Source: an uncultured Pseudomonadales bacterium (GTDB taxonomy: Bacteria > Pseudomonadota > Gammaproteobacteria > Pseudomonadales > Azotimanducaceae). Taken from it: 64,000 bases of DNA. This document shows, piece after piece, positions 43,286-50,996 of the stretch (the first letter of the stretch is position 1; every line of letters begins with the position of its first letter). The notes below the pieces were generated by a model. The model did not search any database, had not been told where the DNA came from, and worked only from the letters and a program-made list of their open reading frames with translations. The stretch lies in the NCBI GenBank assembly GCA_958296295.1, contig OY282460.1:992001-1056000 (forward strand), written 5' to 3'. The translations under genes were made by a program, and so were the position numbers.

Positions 43286-43957
43286 TTGTTCCCGGCTTTC
43301 ATGGCGCAACGGCGTTCGTATGGGTGGGGTGACGCGCTCGGGGAGGCGGTCTACTGGTATCGAATCGCCAACGACTCGGCACGCGGAATAGACGCGGGTC
43401 TCCCGTGCGCGCACACGGCACTCGAGCGGCTGTCCTACGAGGTCTGGGCGCACGAACAGTACGAGCTCTGGGCGCGCGATCAGGAGGCCATCAACGAAAA
43501 GAAGTACCGCGATATGGGGACCGCGAAAAGGGTGCGGCTGTCCTACGAGGTCTGGGCGCGCGATCAGGAGGCCGTCAACGAAAAGAAGTTCCGCAAGATG
43601 GGGACCGCGGAAAGGGCGCGCACGTTACTCTGCGCACTGGACGTGCCATGCGAGATTCCGCCAAGCGCGGAGTCCCTGCGGAAAGCGGTGGAGGGGAGCC
43701 CGTCGCCCCGGAAGGACGCCGCGCAGGCGCTCGCTGACATCCGCAACGACTTGGTGCACGGAGGACGCGGGCGTGCGGACATTCCGCAGCGCTTCATCGA
43801 AGCGTGGACGCTCGCTATGTGGTTCGTGGAGATGGCAATCCTCTCGCTGTGCGGCTACTGCGGCTGGCATTGGAACCGGATTAGCAGAGAGCCGGAGAGG
43901 GTCCCGTGGGCAAGCCCGGTCGCCGAGAGGGAAGGGAAAGGTGAAGAAGCAACTTGA
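43286..43957 (+). CDS. HEPN-domain protein, probably N-terminally truncated, with internal duplication
   Basis: A 223-aa reading frame from TTG 43286; an in-frame TGA at 43253-43255 closes it upstream, although similarity-like sequence (LYQAIVCELFPAF) already precedes the TTG. ALERLSYEVW corresponds to the first conserved HEPN helix, and ALADIRNDLVHGGRGR carries the R-x4-H motif expected in HEPN RNases. Between them is a 28-residue tandem duplication (43427-43618). The next gene starts 17 nt before this one ends. I infer a HEPN toxin-like or abortive-infection protein whose N-terminal sensor part is lost. Confidence 0.62.
   Translation: MFPAFMAQRRSYGWGDALGEAVYWYRIANDSARGIDAGLPCAHTALERLSYEVWAHEQYELWARDQEAINEKKYRDMGTAKRVRLSYEVWARDQEAVNEKKFRKMGTAERARTLLCALDVPCEIPPSAESLRKAVEGSPSPRKDAAQALADIRNDLVHGGRGRADIPQRFIEAWTLAMWFVEMAILSLCGYCGWHWNRISREPERVPWASPVAEREGKGEEAT
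43427..43618 (+). repeat. In-frame 84-bp tandem duplication inside the HEPN gene
   Basis: The unit starting CGGCTGTCCTACGAGG occurs at 43427 and again at 43535. The two are almost identical for 84 bp, except that the first carries an extra 24 bp (about 43451-43474), itself a partial copy of the preceding CGAGGTCTGGGCG. All steps are multiples of three, so the frame is kept, lengthening a helix between the two HEPN motifs. High identity suggests recent origin. Confidence 0.88.
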
Positions 43958-44777
43958 GTACAGCGAATTCAGCTTCGGGTACGCGTTCACGGAGAACTTG
44001 ATCCGGTCGTCGGCGACCGGGCCGTCGAGTGCGCCTCGTTTCCCGAATCTCGTGGAGGAAGGAGGACTGGGGTACGACGTCGAGATCGACGATGGCGGGG
44101 TTCCGGTGTTCTTTCAGTACAAGCTGCCGGAATACATGGTGCGGCCCACCGCGAGGGAGATCTCGAGTCATGGGCTCGACAAGGAAGGACTGCCGGTGCC
44201 GTTCTTCAGGATGTACCTGATGAACAAGGAGTCGTCCCGGCAGCACGAACTACTGATCGAACTGGAAAAGAAGCACGCGGGAAGCGTGTTCTATGCCGCT
44301 CCGTTCATCGTCGGACGGACAGCGTTCGATCATGCGTACGCAGGCGCTTCCGTGCATCTGCAATCGGCGCTCTTTTCGCCGGGGGAGATCGGGAGCTTGC
44401 CCGGGGGCGAGCGACACGTCGTGGCGTACCACCCGGACCTCAGTTGGGGATGGTTGTGCTCGGAACCGGTGAGGATCGCCATTCACCGAATGGACTCGGT
44501 GAATGCGGAGCGCGACCAGTTAATGAAGGAGATGCCGAAACGACGCGTGGCGGATGTCGCTAGAGAAGTCAGCGAGAGCGTGTTGTCGTTGAGGCCGGGG
44601 GAACTCGATGGCCTGGAGGGAATTGTGCGCGACCGCGTCCGGCAACGTGGACTACGGGCCGCGCTGGGCAGGGCGGACGCGGAAGAAGCGGCGGCGGTCG
44701 AGGAACTATTGGTGGCGCGCGAGCTGGCGCGGGTCGGTTTGGGCGTTGAGTTCGTGCTGGCGCAGTCCCGTAGTTGA
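43941..44777 (+). CDS. Unknown protein coupled to the HEPN gene; possible QxK-type nuclease fold
   Basis: A 278-aa protein from GTG 43941, with a purine-rich stretch GGAAGGGAAAG just upstream, overlapping the HEPN gene by 17 nt. I do not recognise a named family. The segment GYDVEIDDGGVPVFFQYKL (about residues 36-54) resembles the G-x-D...Q-x-K core of Mrr-like restriction nucleases, but this is a motif guess only. The middle has aromatic strands (GSVFYAAPFIVGR, HVVAYHPDLSWGWLC) and the C-terminus is helical and charged. Coupling to a HEPN gene suggests a two-gene defence or toxin-antitoxin unit. Confidence 0.6.
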   Translation: MKKQLEYSEFSFGYAFTENLIRSSATGPSSAPRFPNLVEEGGLGYDVEIDDGGVPVFFQYKLPEYMVRPTAREISSHGLDKEGLPVPFFRMYLMNKESSRQHELLIELEKKHAGSVFYAAPFIVGRTAFDHAYAGASVHLQSALFSPGEIGSLPGGERHVVAYHPDLSWGWLCSEPVRIAIHRMDSVNAERDQLMKEMPKRRVADVAREVSESVLSLRPGELDGLEGIVRDRVRQRGLRAALGRADAEEAAAVEELLVARELARVGLGVEFVLAQSRS

Positions 44778-45348
44778 TGGCTAGGCGATCGCCTCCGCCA
44801 CGTCCCCGGCCAGCGAGGTCTGGTGAAGCACCAGCCCCTTGGGTGACGGAAACACGATGGCGTCCACGTCCGCCAGGACGCTGGCTTCGTCGCGGACTTC
44901 CAGGGCGCGGTCCCCGCCGCTCGGACGATGGAACGCCCCGATAAACGGGCATCGAGTCGTGGGAAAAACAAGAGGGCCTAGATTCGCCGCGACCCCCTGT
45001 CACTTTTTCGAGCAGCGACAGTTGCTGCTAGCGTGTCAAATCGTGCGCCGATCCGCCCCTGTTCCGCCGCGTTGCGCGGCGCAGTTCGTCCACTGCGCTT
45101 TCGCGTTCCGGTTCCGGTTCGCTTGGGGGATGGCGACGCGCCGCGTTCAGTTCATCCTCGATGCGCAGCCAAACGCCGGTGCGAGTGCCGACGCGGCCGC
45201 GCCAGCAATCCATGCGCCTTGCGTTCGTGCTCCTTGGCGCGGCGTTCGTGTTCCTTCGCTTCGGCAAGGCGGGCGTCGGCTTCCGCCCGCTTTTTCGTCG
45301 GTGGGCGCCTGGCGCGTGGGGATCCGACCCTCGCTGCCGCCTTGCGGT
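44778..45348. other. Accessory stretch without an intact gene
   Basis: No reading frame here has both a credible start and family-like sequence. On the minus strand a frame ending at 44781 gives a protein-like tail (ASVLADVDAIVFPSPKGLVL, then HQTSLAGDVAEAIA) that is closed upstream by a stop near 45002, looking like a gene remnant. Another minus frame (45152-45358) has a charged repeat-like helix (AKEHERRAKEHERKAH) and could be a small protein or shadow. I cannot name either. Confidence 0.4.
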
Positions 45349-45717
45349 TCATCGACAAGCGGCGGGCCGTTCGTAGCGGCCGTTACCACGGTACGTGGCA
45401 AAGCCGAACAGCACGAAGACGCCACCGATGGTCGTGAAATTGCACTTCCCTTCCTTACAACACCCTACGAGTGCGTCCTTGAACCAATATCCCGTGAGTT
45501 CGCCCGCTCGCTGAAGCTGCTCAAAAGCATGCACCCATTCGGACTCCGCTATCCCTTTTTCGCTCCCACGCCCCATCTTGTAGATGAGCGCATCTTCTCC
45601 ACGACGTTTCCTCCAGCCTATGACCACGCAGGTGGACCTAGGCTTTGTAATCTGCGTTCCGGGTTTTACAAGCTCTTTGATCGCGGCCACGATGTCCTTC
45701 GGGTCTTGTATCGTCAT
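45349..45717 (-). CDS. Small hypothetical protein
   Basis: A 122-aa protein from ATG 45715-45717 with AGAGG upstream. It begins MTIQDPKDIVAAIKELVKPG. The middle is well formed (STCVVIGWRKRRGEDALIYK, ESEWVHAFEQLQRAGELTGY), and the C-terminal part has CCKEGKCNFTTIGGVFVLFG. I do not recognise a family; composition looks like a real protein. It stands alone in a decayed region, so it may be a leftover accessory gene. Confidence 0.55.
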   Translation of the reverse strand: MTIQDPKDIVAAIKELVKPGTQITKPRSTCVVIGWRKRRGEDALIYKMGRGSEKGIAESEWVHAFEQLQRAGELTGYWFKDALVGCCKEGKCNFTTIGGVFVLFGFATYRGNGRYERPAACR

Positions 45718-46329
45718 TGTTCGAACCTCTTCTAGCGCGAAGTGGAAGAACGCGAAAGGTAGCACAGGCATGATGCAGCCAAGCGTTGGGGATGCCGAGC
45801 CGGGCGCAACGTGGCGTCAATGCAGCAGCCACCTAGCTCGCCGCCGCCGGGCCGTGCGTCATCCAATTCGCGCTCGCCTGCATTCGGAACGGAACCCATA
45901 TCTTGTGTGCCAGACAGATCTTGTGTGCCAGACAGGTGGCCAAATTGTTGCCGATGGCGGAGCGCACCAAGCGCTCACCAGGTTTGTCTCCGCCGACAGG
46001 TGTCCAGAGTCACCGCTTCGCGTGGCATCCCCTTATCCCTCTTGGATGGAGACCTTCGAGTTCACTCTCGTGCAAGACAGTCCGGTCCACGTCAACCCGT
46101 TGGCCGTGGCCTGCTTGCGCAGCCTCGAAAACGACCCCTCCTGCGCACCGAGATTCGGTTCATCCATGCAATCGCGCCGCACAACCGGGCGGACCTCGCC
46201 ATCCACGGCGACGAGAAGGAGCGGGCCTCGGTGGCCGCCTTGTTCGTCAAGCCCGCCCAGTCCGCGCCGAAACGCGAAAAGGGGCAGGTGGTGGAGTTCC
46301 CCGGAGGCGACTTGACGCGGTGAATTCAC
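45718..46329. other. Decayed region with an 18-bp perfect tandem duplication
   Basis: No intact gene is visible. A plus-strand frame ending at 46323 contains a protein-like tail (RTEIRFIHAIAPHNRADLAI, then HGDEKERASVAALFVK), and another frame carries ETFEFTLVQDSPVHVNPLAV just before it. Together they look like a frameshifted remnant I cannot name. At 45900-45935 the 18-mer ATCTTGTGTGCCAGACAG is repeated twice without a mismatch. Confidence 0.45.
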
Positions 46330-47196
46330 GGGCGGCGGGAGGAGGCGCTTGCGCCGCCGGGCTCACGAGACAGGCCGCCCATGCGTCCATCAACTCGCGC
46401 CGCCTGGCGAACAGGTCGCTCCTCGCGTAGGCGGCTTCGGTCCGGTTCCGGACCGTGGCGCGAGCGCCGCCTCCATCACGGCGCGTGGCGCGTCCGTGCA
46501 TTCCGACGCCCAATCGCGGAAGCTGCTGTGGAAGCCGTGCGAAACGGCTTCGACGCCGCAGTCGCGCAGGAGCCTGCTCAAGGCGCTGTAGGCCAGCTGG
46601 CGGCCTCGGGCGCTTGGGAAGACGAGATCGGCGGCCGCGCCCGTTCGGGGGAGGTCGTCCCACGCCTCGGCGAGGGTGGCCAGGCAGCGCGGCGACAGGG
46701 GCACCCGGTGCTCGATCCTCGCCTTCGCCCGCGCGATCGCGCCGGCGACTTCGGCGTGCGGCAGCGCCCTGTGGTGCCGCCTCGCACTGCCCTCGCCCTT
46801 CGGGAGCGCCTGCAGCACCGCCGGGCCGGCCGGATCGTCGGCGCGGTGGCCGTGCGCCACCGCCCACCGCATGACCGCCGAAATCCTCTGCCGGACGCGG
46901 CTCGCGGTCTCGCGCTTCGCGCTACAAGATCGGCGTCAGCGCCTTCATCACGTCCGCACCGGCGATGCCGTCGACGGGCATGTCGCCGAGCGCGGGAAAG
47001 GCGTAGGCCGCGAGCGACGACTCCCACTGCGCGCTGCTCCTGCCGGCGTTCTTCCACGCCGCGGCCCGTGCGTCGCCGACCTGCGCGGCGGCCTCCGTGA
47101 ACGTCGGCACGGGCGGCCGGCGGCGGTTCTCGAAGGGGTCGCCGCCCCGCCGGGCGATCCTGCGGTTGGCGAACGCCGCGTCCCTCGCTCTTGCAC
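46330..47196 (-). pseudogene. Tyrosine recombinase (phage-type integrase) pseudogene
   Basis: Minus-strand pieces match the integrase family often found in proteobacterial islands. An N-terminal arm/SAM-like part (PTFTEAAAQVGDARAAAWKN, LAAYAFPALGDMPVDGIAGA) ends at a stop at 46922. A core part (VMRWAVAHGHRADDPAG, HHRALPHAEVAGAIA) jumps straight to IEHRVPLSPRCLATLAEAWD, so roughly 45-50 residues with the first catalytic arginine are deleted. The C-terminal part has HGFHSSFRDWASECTDAPRA, then a frameshift before TEAAYARSDLFARRRELMDA. It cannot be active. It marks the region as a former mobile island. Confidence 0.82.
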
Positions 47197-47352
47197 TCCG
47201 CCGGCTCCGCGCTCGGGTCCACGGGGCGAGCTCTTAAGCCGCGTTCGCCACCGCCACCATCGCCGGCAATGTCAGGTAACTTGCGCGGCGGCGAGCGCAA
47301 GGACACACTTACGTTACAACCCAACCCCCGCATGCTGGTTAGGAGGAGCCCC

Positions 47353-48123
47353 ATGCCCGAGTTCTGCAAGGTCGACAAGGCCAACCACATCATGACCGTC
47401 ACACTGAACCGCCCGGAGCGCCTGAACGCGCTGCATCCGCCGGCCAACGCCGAGCTCGGCGAAGTGTTCGACGACTACGCCGAAGACGCGGACATGTGGG
47501 TGGCCATCATCACCGGCGAAGGCCGCGGCTTCAGCGCCGGCAACGATTTGCGTTATCAAGCGGAAGGCGGCGAGCGCGTTCCCAATCCGCGCGGGTTCGG
47601 TGGCCTCACCGGGCGTTTCGACCTCGTCAAGCCCGTGTACGCCGCCGTGAACGGCGTGGCCATGGGTGGCGGCTTCGAGATCGCGCTCGCCTGCGACATC
47701 ATCATCGCGTCCGAAAACGCCGTTTTCGCGCTGCCGGAACCCAGAGTGGGCTTGGCGGCGCTGGCCGGCGGCCTGCAACGCCTGCCGCGGCAGATCGGCG
47801 TGAAACGGGCGCTCGGCATGATTCTCACCGGCCGGCATGTGCCGGCGCAGGAGGGCTACGAGCTGGGCTTCGTGAACGCGGTTGTGCCGCCGGACAAGCT
47901 CATGGAGGAGACGCACCGCTGGGTGGAGATGACGTTGGCTTGCGCCCCGCTTTCCATTCGCGCCAGCAAGGACGTGGTGTACCGCAGCGTGAGCATGGCC
48001 TCGTTGGAGGAATCCATGAGGGTGCGCTACGAATCCGTCGCCACCCTTTCCGGCAGCCAGGATTTCATCGAAGGGCCGCGCGCGTTTGCCGAGAAGCGGC
48101 CACCAAACTGGCAAGGGCGGTAG
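47353..48123 (+). CDS. Enoyl-CoA hydratase/isomerase family protein
   Basis: A 256-aa crotonase-fold protein with HIMTVTLNRPERLNALHPPA, the oxyanion-hole regions GEGRGFSAGNDLRYQ and AVNGVAMGGGFEIALACDII, and ALPEPRVGLAALAGGLQRLP. The glutamate in PEPRVG corresponds to one catalytic carboxylate; the other position reads GG rather than E (AGGLQ), so a hydratase or an isomerase/hydrolase role is open. A strong AGGAGGAG (47341-47348) fixes ATG 47353. It is intact between pseudogenes. A possible functional partner is the acyl-CoA synthetase at 15110-17248, but they are far apart. Confidence 0.92.
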   Translation: MPEFCKVDKANHIMTVTLNRPERLNALHPPANAELGEVFDDYAEDADMWVAIITGEGRGFSAGNDLRYQAEGGERVPNPRGFGGLTGRFDLVKPVYAAVNGVAMGGGFEIALACDIIIASENAVFALPEPRVGLAALAGGLQRLPRQIGVKRALGMILTGRHVPAQEGYELGFVNAVVPPDKLMEETHRWVEMTLACAPLSIRASKDVVYRSVSMASLEESMRVRYESVATLSGSQDFIEGPRAFAEKRPPNWQGR

Positions 48124-48147
48124 CCGCTACGCTTCTTTCCAAGCAAC

Positions 48148-48170
48148 CGCGGCCGGTTGAACCGGCCGCG
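48148..48170 (+). terminator. Perfect 11-bp inverted repeat after the enoyl-CoA hydratase gene
   Basis: CGCGGCCGGTT and AACCGGCCGCG flank a single G, 25 nt after the stop at 48123. Outer arms AGCAAC (48142) and GTTGCT (48175) extend the fold. No T tract follows, so it could be a weak or Rho-aided terminator, an mRNA stabilising hairpin or a binding site. Confidence 0.55.
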
Positions 48171-48296
48171 TAGCGTTGCTGGCGGCAACCGGCGCGTTCT
48201 GTGTGCGCCGGCCACGGCGGCTAACAACACGCGGCGCGACGAACGCGCTCGGCGGTCGCCCGCAAAGCGGGGTGCGGCCAGTGCCATAATCCGCCG

Positions 48297-49375
48297 ATGC
48301 GCTTCTTCAACACCGCAGGGCCGGTGCGCTTGGAAGCCCACTACGCCATCCCGCCGTTGGCGCGGGTGGATGTGGCGAAGTTGTTGGAGTTGATTCGCGC
48401 CAAGCAGTACTTCGTGCTGCATGCGCCGCGACAAACCGGCAAGACCTCCGTTCTCTTGGCGCTGCGCGACCTGCTCAACAGGGGCGAAGCCGGCGACTTC
48501 CGTTGCGTACACACCAACCTGGAAGTCGGCCAGGTGGCGCGCGACGACGTGGCCCGCGGCATGCGTGCCATCCTGAGCCGGTTGGCCATGCGAGCACGGC
48601 TGTTGGGCGACGACTTTCCGCACGATTCTTGGCGCACAGCGCTGGAGGCATCTGGCCCGGACGACGCCTTGGGCGATTTGCTGGCCAACTGGTGCATGGC
48701 GAACCCCACGCCGCTCGTGTTGCTGTTGGACGAGATCGATTCGCTGGTGGGGGACACCTTGCTCTCCGTGCTGCGCCAACTCCGCGCTGGCTACGAACAG
48801 CGGCCCGAAGGCTTCCCGCAGAGCGTCGTGCTGTGCGGCGTGCACGACATTCGCGACTACCGCATCCGCTCCACCCCCGGCGAGGTTGCCGCCGGCGGCA
48901 GCCCGTTCAACATTGCGGCGAAGTCCCTGCGTTTGGGCAACTTCACGGAAGCCCAGACGCGTGCGCTGGTGGCGCAGCACGAGGAGGAGACCGGCCAGCG
49001 CTTTTCGCCGGCGGCACTGGACTCGGTGTGGACGCAAACCCAAGGCCAACCTTGGCTAGTGAACGCCCTTTGCGCCGAAGCGTGCTTCGCCAACGAGGCG
49101 GGACGCGACCGTTCGCGCGCCGTCGAAGTGGACGACATCTTCGCCGCCCGGCAGGAACTCATCCTCTCGCGCCGCACGCACCTCGACCAGCTGGCGCACA
49201 AGCTGGAGGAAGAGCGGTGCGGCGCGTCGTCGAGCCCATCCTGAGTGGCACCGAGGCCCTGCATCACATTCGCGACTTGGAGTATGTGCGGGATCTCGGC
49301 CTGATCGACGCCCGCCAACCGCCGCGCATCGCCAATCCGATCTATGGCGAGGTGGTGCGGAGCGAACTGGCCTAG
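48297..49375 (+). pseudogene. AAA-type ATPase with late frameshift and shortened C-terminus
   Basis: The frame from ATG 48297 encodes a P-loop ATPase: YFVLHAPRQTGKTSVLLALR is Walker A, TPLVLLLDEIDSLVGDTLLS is Walker B, and SVVLCGVHDIRDYRIRS is sensor-like. It breaks near 49216-49217, where one G seems missing, and stops at 49244. The other frame continues LSGTEALHHIRDLEYVRDLG and ends ANPIYGEVVRSELA at 49375. Related ATPases usually continue after NPIY with a PD-(D/E)XK-like nuclease region, absent here. It is convergent with the helicase-methylase operon. CATAAT at 48285-48290 lies just before the ATG. Confidence 0.75.
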
Positions 49376-49418
49376 CGTCCTGCAAAGCGGCTTGGAAGAA
49401 GAAACGATGAAGACTTCC

Positions 49419-50186
49419 TCACGTTGACAACAACGCCTCGCGGAGATCGTCGGCTAGATTCGCCACTTGAGTCTGCGACGGGTCTAGAAAGCTATCGAGG
49501 GCGTCCTTCAAGGCTCGGTCCCAATACTCAGGGCCGTGCGGAAAACGGCCGCGCAACGCCCCAAAGCGGTGGTTGAAGAATCCGCTTGCGCCGTTGACAT
49601 CGCGATGGACTGTGGCCGCATGGCGCAACAGGGCTTGCAGCATCAACACATGGTTCTTTCGCGTATCGCCTTCGTTGGGCAGCAGCTGCAACCCCGCAAG
49701 CGCTACAGTCAAATGCTCCCGTCTACCGTCGGTGGCGAGGCGCAGCCACAGCGCCGTGTGGCCGGCGTCCGGTTGGCCGTGCGTCAACAGGCGACAACAC
49801 TCCAATGCTGGATCACGCTCCGGGCCCTGCCGCAGCGGCGTTAACCAGCGTAGCCAAGCGTCCAAGTCTGCGCGAATTGCATCCTTGACCCGCCGAGAGT
49901 CAAGTAGCTGCAGAGCGACAAAGGCGTCGGTGATGCGCTTGGCGTAAACGGCCAGCCCCATGCGCGGCACCAACGATGCGTAGGTGCGCTGCATCTCTCG
50001 GAGCCAGGAGAGTAGCGCGTCGTCGAGCCAGCCACGTTCCTCCGCCAAATCGGGCGGGAACCACTGATAGAGCAGTTCCGGCACGTCCGGGCGCACGTTG
50101 GAACCAACGCCTGCGCGGCCGTTGAAGAGTGCCGAGACAGCCTCCTGCGGGTTCTGGCGAAATGCCTCGAACCACTTGTCATTCAT
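49419..50186 (-). CDS. Hypothetical protein, last gene of the helicase-methyltransferase operon
   Basis: A 255-aa mainly helical protein (LYQWFPPDLAEERGWLDDAL, LPNEGDTRKNHVLMLQALLR, YWDRALKDALDSFLDPSQTQ). It has no motif I recognise and no signal peptide. It lies 141 nt behind the SLOG gene on the same strand and is probably an accessory subunit of the putative defence operon. The length and even codon usage argue that it is a real gene. An N-terminal MNDKWFEAFRQNPQEAV reads as a normal start. Confidence 0.72.
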   Translation of the reverse strand: MNDKWFEAFRQNPQEAVSALFNGRAGVGSNVRPDVPELLYQWFPPDLAEERGWLDDALLSWLREMQRTYASLVPRMGLAVYAKRITDAFVALQLLDSRRVKDAIRADLDAWLRWLTPLRQGPERDPALECCRLLTHGQPDAGHTALWLRLATDGRREHLTVALAGLQLLPNEGDTRKNHVLMLQALLRHAATVHRDVNGASGFFNHRFGALRGRFPHGPEYWDRALKDALDSFLDPSQTQVANLADDLREALLST

Positions 50187-50327
50187 GTTCGGCCTCCGAT
50201 TGTCTCGCCGAAGTCATCTCTATCGCGACGGTCTAGGCCGGCCGAGGCGGTGATGGCCTTGACAGGGGGAGGGGTAGGTGGGCACGATGGCGGTCTGTCG
50301 AGTGCTCCGCTATGGGGCTCGATATGG

Positions 50328-50966
50328 TTAGCCCAGCTCGACATCACTTCGGCCTCCCTTGATGCGGAGCCTCGTCGCGCCCAGTTCAGCCAAGCGGCAA
50401 CCAGCGGACGTCGGCGTGAATACCTGTTTGTTCTGCGCCAGCGCATCTTGGCACAGCTGCTCTACTTTACCGCCGGGTTCGGCGTGGGGTACCAGTAAAC
50501 AGGCAGCCAGTTCTGCGACCATGGCGTTTCGCTTGGCGACCGTTTGCCGGGTGGGACGGCGTACCTTGTCGTCGAAGCAGGAGAGCAGGAGCATGCGCCC
50601 CCTTTCCAGCGGCGCTCGCCATGCTGCCGGCAGGCGCATCCGGCCTATGCCCCGGGCCGGGCAGACGATTACCGAGGCTGAGCCCCGCAACACGAAGGTT
50701 AGAAACTCCTTCTCCATCGCCGACTGAAACCCGCCGATGAACGTCGCGGAGGATTCCCGAAGCGCCAACGCGAGGTCGTAGGTGCTCAGGATGGCGTCGC
50801 CGGGTGAAGATTCCGAACAGAAGAAACCCACCAGCCGGCCCGTCAGCAAGTCCACGTTCCCGCGCACGGTGACGGCGAATGTGGGATCCGCGTCGGCGCT
50901 GTGCTTCAAGGCTGGCGGCAAGTGGGTGCGAGCAAGCACTTGGGGCCGTTGGTAGTTCCCTGTCAT
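50328..50966 (-). CDS. DprA/Smf-like SLOG-fold protein
   Basis: A 212-aa protein with the Rossmann-like SLOG layout of DprA relatives: LVGFFCSESSPGDAIL, YDLALALRESSATFIGGFQS, ASVIVCPARGIGRMRLPAAW, LLLSCFDDKVRRPTRQTVAK, NAMVAELAACLLVPHAEPGG and ALAQNKQVFT. Classic DprA loads RecA in transformation. Shorter SLOG proteins in defence islands are thought to bind nucleotides or nucleotide-derived signals. It lies 30 nt after the methyltransferase gene and 141 nt before the last gene, so it belongs to that operon. Confidence 0.8.
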   Translation of the reverse strand: MTGNYQRPQVLARTHLPPALKHSADADPTFAVTVRGNVDLLTGRLVGFFCSESSPGDAILSTYDLALALRESSATFIGGFQSAMEKEFLTFVLRGSASVIVCPARGIGRMRLPAAWRAPLERGRMLLLSCFDDKVRRPTRQTVAKRNAMVAELAACLLVPHAEPGGKVEQLCQDALAQNKQVFTPTSAGCRLAELGATRLRIKGGRSDVELG

Positions 50967-50996
50967 CTTGCAGCGATCTACAGCATGTGGGCACGA

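Noticed and set aside
45811..46430. Intact plus-strand gene around 45.8-46.4 kb
   Set aside because: Protein-like segments lie in different frames and none has a full-length family-like sequence; treated as a remnant.
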